A stretch of DNA of 64,000 bases from Ambrosia x helenae. Taxonomy: Eukaryota > Streptophyta > Magnoliopsida > Asterales > Asteraceae. Positions 32,973 to 44,125 of this stretch are shown piece after piece. Position numbers and translations under genes: made by a program. Location of the stretch: the NCBI GenBank assembly GCA_030844895.1, contig CM061226.1, forward strand, positions 98,369,292 to 98,433,291, in the 5' to 3' direction. Each line of letters opens with the position of its first letter. The first letter of the stretch is position 1. The notes beneath the pieces are model-generated. The model worked only from the letters and a program-made list of their open reading frames with translations. It ran no database searches and had not been told where the DNA came from.

Positions 32973-33735
32973 CAATGTGTAGAGGTGTACAAAACCGGGT
33001 TTTTTGAATACTCGGGTTCGGTTACGTACCCGGGTTGGGTATGACCGGGTAGGGTATAACCGGGTATTACGAAATAATCGGGTCGGGTTCGGGTAGGGTA
33101 TTTTCGTGAAAAGTCATACCCTATATACCAGGTTCAGGTCGGGTTCGAGTTCGGGTTTTCAATACCCGGTTTCGGGTATACCCATTTTCGGGTACTAGAT
33201 ACCTATTTTCAAGTAAGCGTGTGAATTTCCGACACGACCCGAACCTAACACGAAATTAGCGGGTTTAGGTTTAGTCTAAATGGGTTCGGGTCAAACCCGC
33301 GAACCCGTTTAGCTAAACGGGTCGGGTTCGGGTCAACTCGGGCGGGTTGGTTATACTATATATTATTTTTTTACAATATGTTTTATGTTATAAATTAAAT
33401 TGGTTAGGTATTTTATGCTACACTTATAACTTAAAATAGAAATTGGTATGAGATTTTATAAATAAAACATAAATGTTTTATGTATATTTGTGTTTTTTGT
33501 AGTAAAATTTTAATTTTAATACATTAGTTTGCGAAAATACCCTACGGGTAGGGTCGGGTTCGGGTATTAAATAACCGGGTAGGGTCGGGTTCGGGTATTA
33601 AATAACCGGGTTTTAAAATACCCTATGGGTAGGGTCGGGTTCGGGTTTTAAAATACCCGGGTTTTATAATACCCGGGTTCGGGTATTTTTTTTGGGTTCG
33701 GGTTCGGGTATTTTGTACACCTCTACCAATGTGAG
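32973..33735. mobile_element. hAT-like MITE built on CGGGTTCGGGTA repeats
   Basis: Ends AGAGGTGTACAAAACCGGGT and, reversed, AGAGGTGTACAAAATACCCG are about 20-bp inverted repeats. ACCAATGTG on both sides is the target duplication. Subterminal regions consist of TACCCGGGTTCGGGTA-type units on both sides. A nested GGGTCGGGTTCGGGTC patch (33220-33355) may be an older insertion. Confidence 0.8.
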
Positions 33736-33879
33736 TCTTCTCAACTTAAGGGCAGTTCCAAATAGAACCCAACAACACTAACACAAACACACAGGAGAGA
33801 GAGAATCCAAATGAGTAGAAAATATTTTGTAAAAACTGCATTTTTCCGAAAAACTATAAGAAGTCTACGTAGAGAATAA

Positions 33880-34130
33880 TCCTAACTTGAAAATTTGGAA
33901 TCTAACATAACTAATTTGTCTTGGTTTTATTTCACTGGACAACCCAATTAGTTTTCTGCTTGATTTTTTTGCGAACAAGGATATTTTTTACACGTCACCT
34001 GCCAATGTCACGTAAGCAGAGAACTAACTAGGTTAACCCTAGTTAGTTTTGGTCCAGTGAAATAAAAACCAAGACAAGTTACGCCTGTTAGATTTCAATT
34101 TTCAAATTGGGATTATTGCGTTCAAACTTA
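33880..34130. repeat. Foldback MITE
   Basis: Arms of about 65-90 bases: AATTTGTCTTGGTTTTATTTC + ACTGGACAA on the left is complementary to GTCCAGTGAAATAAAAACCA + AGACAAGTT on the right (34050-34083). Similarity extends outwards through AATCCTAACTTGAAAATTTG and its counterpart near 34110-34125. Confidence 0.7.
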
Positions 34131-34196
34131 ATAAAGTTGGGATTATTTAGTTCCAATCCCCTTTTATTTATTCACATTTGAACTCATTTACACACA

Positions 34197-34385
34197 CAGA
34201 GGCGAAGGTTTCTTGAGGCCAAGGGTGGCCCTGCCTACCCCCTGTTTTTTAGCGCAGTAGTGAAAATTTGCAATTTTCATAGGTAAATTGAGTCCGGCCT
34301 CCGCCGATTTGTCATTACCGATCGAAAAAATTGAGTCCCCTCCCCCCCCCCCCCCCCGGATTCAAAATCCAAGCTTCGCCCCTAC
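34197..34385 (-). repeat. MITE-like repeat, copy 2 (inverted relative to copy 1)
   Basis: Reverse complement of the element at 14143-14324, with ends GGCGAAGG and CTTCGCCCCT and the internal phrase CGATCGGTAATGACAAATCG. It contains a run of 18 C at 34340-34357 absent from copy 1. Confidence 0.65.
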
Positions 34386-34637
34386 ATACACACATATACA
34401 TATGCTAGTGACTAGGGTGTTCAATATAAAACCAACTTTGAGTATAGAACCATGTAATCACGTATTACACTTGTAGGTTGATGATATAAAATGAGAGAGA
34501 TGGAGAAAGAAGTGAGTTTGAGCATAATTATAGACGCATTAAACGTTTAAAGGATTCGTGTACTGAAAATTAATTGTATTTATCGAAGGGTCAAAACTAC
34601 TTTGGTGATACCAATGAATGTAGTAAGGTGTTGTCCC

Positions 34638-35039
34638 TTAAGTAACGAGGGTTTTTTTTTTTTTTTTTTTTTGAACGATCAACTAAAGTATTGCCAGGTA
34701 TTATGTACGCGGCCCCCAATGGCTGAAAGGGGCCCCAGACGGCCTCTAGTCTGTACGGACAGAGCTCTTCGGCCCACCCGTCTCCTGTTCCAGGGAAAAT
34801 ACGGCCCACAAACCCGCCCGAAGGCACGACGGTAGTGAACCGGTAAAACCTGGAGGGATCAGGAGTCGAACCCATGACCACAAGGGTCAAGGGTCTCTCC
34901 ATCACTTCCCAACCACCTACCCCACCACAAGGGTGGGGGTATCCATCACATGCCTCCCGTGGGAATCAAACCCGACTCCCCCAAAGAGAGAACCGGCCCT
35001 TTTACCACTAGGCCACATGATCAGGATAAGTAACGAGGG
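34638..35039 (-). mobile_element. tRNA-derived SINE with target-site duplication
   Basis: On the minus strand, from about 35024, it reads ATGATCATGTGGCCTAGTGG (Pol III A box TGGCCTAGTGG) and TCGGGTTTGATTCCCACG (B box), then a body of about 320 bases ending in an A-run (T-run 34652-34672 here). TAAGTAACGAGGGTT flanks both sides (34637-34651 and about 35027-35041). The short ORFs across it on either strand are incidental. Confidence 0.85.
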
Positions 35040-35314
35040 TTCTGATCATGTAATTGACACCGGTATAAAACTATATTTAAACAAACCGATTATTCATTCA
35101 TATTAAACAAACCTTTATGTAATTATATATCTATTAGACAGTCAGCAAACATCCATGTGAAGATGACTGTGACCCCAGTATTTTCAGAATATCCCTTCTT
35201 TCCCATACATACCACTTTCTAGTTTCTATCTTTGTCATTTATTTTTATTTGGGTTCTCAACATCAAATTTTGTTTTGCTAAAACAATGATAACCATTTAT
35301 TGACTGTTTCAACA

Positions 35315-35535
35315 TTTTTTAACGGTAAATGTCATTAAAACAAACGGCTAAGTCCTCAAACGAAGGACCGCCCCAAACGCTTTACATCATATACAAAGGG
35401 TATTTAACCCACTCATTCCAATCAACTTCCTTATATCTAGTACGCCTCGATCCCCTCACAACTCGTCTAAATTTCCGGACTTCCCTCACTCTCTCTTCAC
35501 CCTCATTAACTCGGACCCGGATGAGAGGAAACCCT
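35315..35535 (-). pseudogene. LINE 3' end, severely truncated
   Basis: On the minus strand it ends the zf-RVT domain with VDWNEWVKYPLYMM and a stop, then the 3' UTR and a short A-tail (T-run at 35317-35322, then AACGGTAAATG). The same protein ending occurs in the LINEs at 13467 (WCRYPLYML) and 24219 (WATYPLYML). Confidence 0.75.
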
Positions 35536-35870
35536 GCGATGTGGGTGATTTACGACTTCTTATTTTTCTTTAACGGTGAATATGATCCTAACCCCATATT
35601 ATTATATACTCACAATAATTAGTAATTACTAAAGTTACATTCAAGCATGATAAATAATTAATAACTTGTATCCATATGTTTTGGTATTAGTTTTGTATGT
35701 TTATGGGGTGACTATGTGGCTTGTGTGGGGGACGTGGGTCGTCTGTCACTAGGCAGCGATAGTGCCACAGTGTTCACGGCAAAATAAAATGGGGTGGACC
35801 AACTTAGGTTTTTTGTTATTTTTTTAGGTTTTTTAACTTTTAAATTACGTTTTTACTAAATATATAAAAA
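35536..35870. other. Spacer to Helitron H2
   Basis: No recognised feature. The base after the H2 terminal CTAG on the minus strand is T, as expected of a Helitron target. Confidence 0.4.
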
Positions 35871-36399
35871 CTAGGTTTCAACCCAACGCGCGCGATGCGT
35901 CGCCTTATTGACTTCATTACACGCATTATGTCATCACATGTATACACATGTGAATAAAATGGTTCCTAATTTCCTAAGTATTTGAGGCACTCACTTTGAT
36001 CCAGGTAGTCATTTTCTTAAATCCAGATTGTCTCAATTGGAAGACAGAAGTAGATAACACACAACAATCTACACATCAACACATACAGTGACTTATAATG
36101 AGACAGGTAGTCATGAATTGCTTTACCAAAATGTGCCTAGTATTGGCAACGTCTGCGTTTGCATAACATCTACATAATTACAACAACTTAGTTCACAAAA
36201 GGTGCCTATTCTGGGCGTTATCAGCCTTAGTTGGATGCAGTGATAGTAGTGTCTAGCATCTACATAATTACAAACCAAAAGCGCCTACTATGGACGTTAG
36301 TAGCATCAGTTGACTTCATTGATGGGGTTCCAAAATGTACTGCATCATTGCTGAAGTTTATAGGCTGCACTTACTTACTTGCCTGCGTATGCTTTCCTG

Positions 36400-39228
36400 C
36401 ATTTTATAATAAAATAAGTGATCATAGGGCTTTTTTTTTTTTTTTTTGTGTTTTAAATTCTTACCCTTGTTCGCGTTGTGTGCACGTTTCGCTGGAGTAA
36501 CCGGCTGTATTGTTGGCGTTGTTGTTGTGTTTGCTGGAGGCAACTGCCTTGGTTCTGTGTCTGTGGCTGCGTTGACTGCTATGGTACGGTTAGGTGTGAT
36601 TGTCAGTGTCATAATTTTTGGTTTGTCGATAATTTCAAGCAGTTTATCTGGTCTTGTCTGTGGGTCACTGTAGCCGTAAGTTGTCACCATTTCTTCGCAT
36701 GTAATCTTGATCATGTCTGTCATTGCTTCATTGAAAAACACTACGCCTGCCTCTTTAATTTTGTCAGTTATGGTGGCGTTCACGCAGTACCTTCCCAAAG
36801 CAATTGCGTTAGTTTTAGTTATGAAAGATGTTCAATTAGGTGATGTTAGATTTCTTACATGAATTTCGGGATTCCTTCCTTGACGTCTTCGCAAAGATAT
36901 CTGCAAGGTGGTCCCCTTTTGATGTGCATCTTTTGATTGCATACGGAGCACACAACGTAGTACCATATGCGGTCTGCATGTACAGTTTGAACTTCTGCTA
37001 GGCAGGTGTACCTGCCATGTGATATCTTGTCTTCTTTGGTTTTTGCTATGAGTTCTGTAATTGTGATCAGGTTGGGTGGTGGTAATCCTCGAAGCCTGCA
37101 ATGTTTTAAACATGTAAGCATTGGTATAGTTGCATATGGTAGACTAAGCAATGTGATTGCTATTTGGTGATAGTGTAAATAAGTTTTTAAGTGCGAATAC
37201 TATCTAGTTGGACCAGTTACATATAATTGTTCGGTAGTATTATTCTAAACATAACCTGCTGCAGTGTGTGATTGTTTCAGGCTTTGACGGATTGATTTCA
37301 ACGGTTGTGGCGGGAGTCGATTCCAGCTGCAATGTTGTTGCTAACTTACTCTCGTATTGGGTGACCATGGCTCCTGTAATTGCTATGATGTCCCCTTTTT
37401 TTGCATTTTTAGGAAATATTGCTGATTCCTTTGGCCAGAAGGTCATTTCTATTGTCTGGTTGCTGCCATTAAGACTGTTAGTTGGTTTAAGAAGAAGGCA
37501 ATATGTCCGAGTCAAAATGGTTCATATTAAGTATATATGTAACATATAACATTCATAATAAAAAAAAATTCACAAAATTCAAACACCTAATTAAAGTTAA
37601 ACGACTTGATTACTTAAGTAGGACACAAACCTAGTCACTATTATGTCATTTGTGAAGCCACACCTTTTATCTTAAACAGGAAGCTAAAACTAATTTGTGA
37701 ATTTCTTAACCATTCAAATCATTTTTTGTTAGATGCGGCATTTCAATTTACTGTGTAAATTGCAAATGCATGATTTTATCATTAAACCATAATAGTTGTT
37801 GAATATCTCTTTTTGTCAAATTATTCTTATATGTTTAACAACACTTAGCCTTAGCCTTAGCCAACAAATCCTTAACACCTCTTTACAAAATCTAGATATA
37901 ACTTTATACCATAACAGTTTTAAACATCTGCACAAAAAAAAATAAAAGGAATCCTATGGCTTAATCCAACAGACATATGATATTAATTACAAACTTTCAA
38001 GATTTCAGTCACTTAAACCCTAAAACAACTAAAAACACCTAAAGAACCCTACAAATTCAGAAAACCTGCAAACCCATCAAATAATAAGCACAAAGCTATT
38101 ATAAATTCCAATCATTGAACTTGAACTAATCAGTAACAGATAAACTGATCTACAACCATGTATATCCTAAGCAGAGTCAGTCAACAAACTGTTTTATGTA
38201 CTTCTTGAAGTCCTTTCGGTTGTCGGAAACTACCGGGTGCTAATCAATTTTTACCCACCTAACAGGCTGCTAAAGGTAATATTTGTATCTTTATTTACTA
38301 TAATTCTCACAAATTCTATAAATTATTCTGGTTTATGAAGTGTATAATCAGAAGTTAGAAATTAGAACCTTTCGTCCCTGATCAGAACCTTTGGTAGCCT
38401 CTTCCCTGTTCCTGTTGGTCTGATGTAGGTGTCCTCAACTTTGCCGATGTAGTCTGCTTTTAGGTTTAATAAGATTAGTAACAGTAATAGTGCAGCTTGG
38501 TGTTTAAATAGTTTTCTTTGTACTGGCCTGTTAGCATTCTCGGAGGTTTTGATCGGCTCTCGAGGTCATCACGTGTTGCAAAGCAGCAGTAGTAGTCTGG
38601 TATCTTGTTGTTGGTGACTGGCTCAAAGGTTGTTCGCCGTCCGATTCTTAATGATGCCATGTGCGGAACAACGGGCATGTTTTTCTTCTGAGGCTTTGTT
38701 ATGTATTCGTCAACCACATAGCATGACTTCAGCGTTATCAGCTTGTCGAAATGATCTTCTTTGCTCAAATCACAGCTGACATGGATTGCATCGCCCTGCA
38801 TATAGAGATATTTAGCAATTTATGGCCAGTGTAAATGACAATAATTGTTTTTATGTTCGGATGTTGCATAGCAGAAAACAATTACAAATTTTGATGTTTG
38901 TGTATAAAGATCTGGATACTTTTCTTTATTTCTGATTAGTTGGTTTTATAATCTAAGAAGTATTACATTTGTACAATGTCATCACAGTGCCCATAATATT
39001 TCAAGAGACATATAACTATACATATAAATGTTCTTCATAAAGCTACTATTATAGTGTAATGTCTTAGCCGACCTCGAATCATGTTTTTGATAGACTGACC
39101 TGTTCGTCCACAAAGAGATAGCATAGCTCCGTGTTCTGGTTATACGGGATCCACTTTTTTATCACTCTTATTTGAATTGGTTCGGCATCATCTGCTTCGT
39201 TGATGTTAGCAATTGGTTTGAAAGCCAT
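36400..39228 (-). CDS. RPA70-like single-strand DNA-binding protein of Helitron H2
   Basis: Exon 1 (39228-39100) encodes MAFKPIANINEADDAEPI then RVIKKWIPYNQNTELCYLFV. Exon 2 from 38795 continues GDAIHVSCDLSKEDHFDK (first OB fold), and a further exon near 38455-38365 reads YIGKVEDTYIRPTGTGKRLP. A middle OB fold reads KKGDIIAITGAMVTQYESKL (about 37400). The C-terminal Rep_fac-A zinc domain has VVCSVCNQKMHIKRG and CRYLCEDVKEGIPKFM (about 36900), followed by RYCVNATITDKIKEAG. RPA binds single-stranded DNA, and Helitron-borne copies presumably stabilise the displaced strand. Middle exon borders are uncertain. The 3' end runs into an A-run of 17 coding Lys codons (36431-36447), so the terminus is unclear. 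Confidence 0.7.
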
Positions 39229-39685
39229 TGACGTTTACCTGCAATAAATTTTTTTATTTACATATGTTAGTGGATAAAAATAATATATTAAAAAGGGAAA
39301 ACTTATGCATGAGTCCCTGGTATTTACCAAAAGACAACAATACATATGCAAAATATACATTCAGATATTTCTTCTTGAAGCTAGAAGTTATATAAAAGTG
39401 AGAAAGCTTGTGTATTAAATGTGTATTTTGAATCTATTCTAAAGCCAATGGAAGGCATGTGCATTTGTTTTTTGGCTAGAAGATGTGTAGACCTGTATAA
39501 GCTTGTGTGTAAACTATTCACCTTGAGCTTATTCTGAGGCTTACAAATACTTTTTTTGGGGGCTTGATGCTTTGTAAAACTGTAAAACCTTGTGTATAGA
39601 CTATGCAGATTGATTTATTCATAAGTATAAAAAAAGCTATATGTGTAACAGTAAGTGTGGTATAAATGTGTATGTGCAGTCGTTT

Positions 39686-42600
39686 TTATTGTGAAGTGAT
39701 TGTATCTAGAAAGTCCGAGTAAACAATGTTTTTAGTCACAATTGTTTGATTATCCTCGTATGTTTCAGCCAGTACTTTTAATGCATCAGGTGTAGTTGCT
39801 CGCGACAGCGCAACATACAATTGACCATGGCCAAAAACCGGCTGTGGTAGGTAAACGCCAATTTTGTCAAGTGATTGTCCTTGGCTTTTGTTTATTGTCA
39901 TTGCATAACAAAGCCTTAACGGAAATTGTTTTCTTTTAAATACGAAAGGTAGTTCTTTGTCGTTATGCGTAAGTATTATTTTTGGAATGTAAACACGATG
40001 ACCTATCATTGTTCCTGTTATTATTTGCGCTTCTATTATTCGCGGCAACAGTTGTGTTACGATCAGTCGTGTACCATTGCACAAACCTGCTGTTGGGTTA
40101 AGATTCCTAAGTAACATGACAGGAGCGTTGACCTTTAATTCTAGAGAATGGGGTGGCAGCCCATAAAAGTTAAGAAGATTCAGAAAATCAGTAGGATATA
40201 ACATTTTCGTATCACCATGATCGCCTGCATGTGGTATAGCAGAATCAATGCTTGTATACACCCTGCTTTCGCCTTCACACATATGTAGCACCATAAGATT
40301 GATGTCTTGAGCTGTGTCATTTTTAGGACAGACAATAGCTTTCCTAGAGAACACATTTGCTGTCGGATTTTGCAGTGTATTAGCATCATAGATGAATTCT
40401 ATAAGTTCAGATAACGCATTTGGACCTGGTGGCACTGTGTATTTTGTCGAAATTTGAACATCCTTGGTATTTTCAGGATCATCATCATTTGGTGTTCCCA
40501 GTCGGCCGTCTCCTAAAGCAAGAAGCCATGAAGAGAATTGAGAGATAGACTCTTTTTCTAATGCAGTGAGATTAGGCCTTTCTAGGCGCATATTCTGAGT
40601 CAACTTGTAGACTTTGAAGTATCGCCATAGATATGAGCTCGGTAGTGCAGATGCCAAGATGGATGATTTTGAACCTTTAGGTATTATTGGCAGTGTTTGT
40701 CTAAAGTCTCCCCCAAGCAAGATAGATTTGCCACTGAAAGGAAGGCTTGTGTTGTCAAGAAGGTCTTGCAAAGATCTATTGAGCGCTTCGAAGCACCTAC
40801 GATCGTTCATTGGAGCCTCATCCCAAATTATTAGTACTGATTCTGTTAGTAAGTCGCCCAAGTGGGTTTTCTTCTTTATGTGGCATAATGACTCGTTTGT
40901 TAAATCCAACGGTATCTTGAACCAAGAATGTGTTGTTCTACCATCAGGCAAGAGCAAGGAAGCGATACCGGATGCAGCAACTGCAAGTACAATTTCTCCT
41001 TTAGAACGTAAGGCTGCAATAATAGTTGACCATAGAAAGGTTTTCCCAGTCCCGCCATGACCATAAACAAATCCTAGGACTTGTTCATTCGAAGCTATGG
41101 ACATAAGCACATGCTCGTATATGTGCAGCTGTTCAACATTTAACATTGATCGATATGATTCATGTTCAGCATGCAGCAAATCTCTGTCGTAATTTTTTTC
41201 TTCCATTAATAGTTTGTTTCTCAATTGCTCTAAGAAGTTAGGTGCAGGCATAGGCAATCCGAAATCAGACAACGATTTAGAAGTGGTGCCTGTACGAAGC
41301 AATAATTCAAGCTCACATAACACAGCCTGCATCTGATCATCTATATTACGGATGTTATGCTCACGAATAAGATCATCAGCCATCGTCAGCCATTGTTCAT
41401 CCCATAGATTTTTAGGGTTTGAAATCTCACAATACAAAAGCATGTGGGCGAAAAGGGATCGTAACTCCGGCGCGGTGGCCCACCCGGCTGCTTCTACAAA
41501 TGTGGCTGACCATTCTTCGTCATTTTCAAGGAGTCCTAGCTTTTCGCAAGCATCTCTGAACGTAGAACAAGCCTGTCCATTAACTGTTCTGATTGATGCA
41601 AAAGACTGACAACCTTTCTGGTAGTTCAAAAGCATCCTCAGAAAGAAAAGCTCGCCGCAACTCGGGTGTATGTAAATAAGTCTACCTATAGCCGGTGGTC
41701 TGTTTGATGTTCTAGAAAGCCATTCCTTGGCGGAAGCATCCCATCTATACCGGGTAAGATAGTCCACGTATCTCAGATGACGACCAGTAGCATCTTTCCG
41801 ATTATTACGTAACCATCCGGTAAGAGTAGTACGCTGAGCAAAGCTATTATCCAAGACGTTTTGCAATTGATCATTGTCTTTGAAGCATACATTTTGCATG
41901 TTTTCTAGGTGTACAGCTAACACCTGAACTGGAGGGTTCCGATCATGTATCAAGAAGTTAAACGTTCTCAAAGAGGCTTCGTGTGGGCATATGAATCGAC
42001 CATCCACATAGTTTTTTATCTCATCGACAAAAACTTGACTTTGATGCTCTTCATCAGAAGAAGAAACGGCTCTTTGAATCTTATATCGTATACAATCAGT
42101 GCCTTTTGAAATGTACTTGAATAAGTACTTAATCAGCATGCTCCAACCACAATATTCTACATTTATATGAGCAGCGAAATGCAACAATAACGAAGGATTG
42201 TAAGGCACAACAAATCTGTTATCCAAAAGAATTCTATTCTTGTTCACAGTGTGACCTAACGCACGCCTTCTGTAACGCGCATAACCGCTTTGATCAAAGA
42301 AAGTATTTTCTTGATATTCTTTTGGATACTTCTTGCTACAAATTCCACCAGACATGCACGGTGAGTTGGGCTTTAAAACACCACACAGCCCATGAATCAT
42401 TAGTTCGGTGACTATCTTGTACAATTCACGATCCTGGTCAGGGTCGGGTATTTCAGCCGAAATGTATTTATCTACATCTTCAGCTTGCCTGATCTTGCAT
42501 GCCTCAGTGACCCAAAGCAACATGTGACAATGAGGAAGGCCTCTTTTTTTTAAATTCAATGGTGTATAAATCTGCACCACACCAAGAATATACAAAAATT

Positions 42601-44125
42601 CAGAAGTGTAGAAAGAGAAATAAGATGCCAAAGGCTTAAAAGGGCAAACGACTTGGCCAAATGGTTTTTGCAACTTCAAAAATTTAATTAGAGAGGATAC
42701 TTTAATCTGGAAAACTCTTGCTATAATATCAGGTCGATCCTCGGGCTTAAGCTAAGGGTACTGTGACATGTATCTTTGTATTTCCGGCCATTTGACATTG
42801 CAGGTAAAAGTGATAAAGTACTGTGGATTCCCATGTACCCTACAAATGGCCAGCGCATCTAAATAATGCCGATACATATATCTCGGACCACCAACGAATG
42901 ATGAAGGCAGTATTGTTCGTTTCCTAATAGACTTCCCCTCAGTGTCACCTTGTAGGACAGCATCATGAATTCCTTGTAGAAACTCTGAGCGCAAAGTTTT
43001 TTGATTTTGTCTGGCATAGTCAAGGCGTCCTTGCTCTATACAGACATATGCATCAACTATGAACTGTTGTAGCAGCCCACCGCCTCTAAGCAAATGTGTA
43101 TGCAATTTAGACCGATCATGCAACAAATAACTATAGTACATGTTGACAGTTAGCCGCCTCTCTTTTTCGGTCGATGGAACACGCAAAGTCATTTTGGGTG
43201 ACCAACCGCTTTCACCATACAAAAAAAGCAGAGGGTATTGTAATGACATGTATAAAGGATGAAGTTTGTTTATACGTTGTGGTCCTTGTTGCGAATGGTG
43301 AATAACCATGTCAAAACGAGCACACGAAAAATCGCCGTCAAGCAATATGGCACCAAGAGTGCCAAGAGATGGACTATCATACGAAAGCGCATGACGTGAA
43401 CCATAAAGGCAAATCCGAAAATCAGGCACATTAGAGGACGTGCACAGATCTCTGGCCGTTCTAAAGAGCTTCACCAAGTCATTAGAATCTTCCAGAAACC
43501 CAATAATAAAACTGACAATGTCAGTAGAGAGTCTCGCTTGCTCACCCGATGAAAAGGCACTCATTCGATTAGATAACTCATTTTCAGTATCATAAATGTA
43601 CATTTGTAGGAAACGCGGCCTTTCGTCAGGCAGTGGGCACATGCTTCCAAGCCAATGGTGTATCTGGCCTTCAATTTTGAACACATAAGGGCCATTGCCA
43701 TTGTTTATTTTCTCATCGACCTTTGCACCAAAAGATGTCATCGAAAACATAGAGTTATACGCTCTAATGTTGTTCAAAAAGTCAGGCTGCGTAAACAGAC
43801 CAATGACATCTGGCGGAGGCGTTCTTGGATGAGGGAGTGCCACTTTGCCGCCTTTACAGCATTGCGTGTATTTTGGGCGACAGTTCATAGAACGGGAAAC
43901 ACATTGCTCATCGAACCAGAAAAGTGCATCACAGAACTCACACACTACATTGCAGTCGCCAATGTCAATATAATGAGATGAATACGATGAGGCAGCAGCA
44001 GACGAAGAAGAAGCGCGGACTACACGTCTTGCCAGGCTAGAAAATGCATACCCAGAAAACTCAGGAACAACAGACGAACTCTCAGTCAAAGGCTGACCAA
44101 CGACACGACGTTTTCGAGAAGTCAT
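39686..44125 (-). pseudogene. Helitron Rep/helicase (RepHel), one in-frame stop
   Basis: ATG at 44125 gives MTSRKRRVVGQPL. The frame runs 1479 codons to 39686 with one TAG at 42752-42754 (QYP stop LKPEDRPDII); both sides are in the same frame. Domains in order: Cys-rich N-terminal zinc region (VVCEFCDALFWFDEQC), Helitron-like N domain (KLHTHLLRGGGLLQQF, GNPQYFITFTCNVKWPEI), HUH endonuclease (GLPHCHMLLWV) with the two-tyrosine block LIKYLFKYISKGTD, then the Pif1-type helicase: Walker A YGHGGTGKTFLW, Walker B LIIWDEAPM, ILLGGDFRQTLPII, and terminal FGHGQLYVALSRAT. It nicks DNA and unwinds it in rolling-circle transposition. All catalytic motifs are intact, so the stop may be recent. Confidence 0.88.

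Noticed and set aside
34597..34905. Open frames on both strands with Lys or Phe runs
   Set aside because: They lie in a SINE and its A-tail with clear A/B boxes and target duplication.
36358..39240. A host replication protein A gene
   Set aside because: Its position and orientation behind a Helitron Rep/helicase, inside Helitron termini, fit the RPA gene that plant Helitrons carry.
40614..41609. Plus-strand open frames across 40.6-41.6 kb
   Set aside because: They are antisense shadows of the Rep/helicase gene with no domain of their own.
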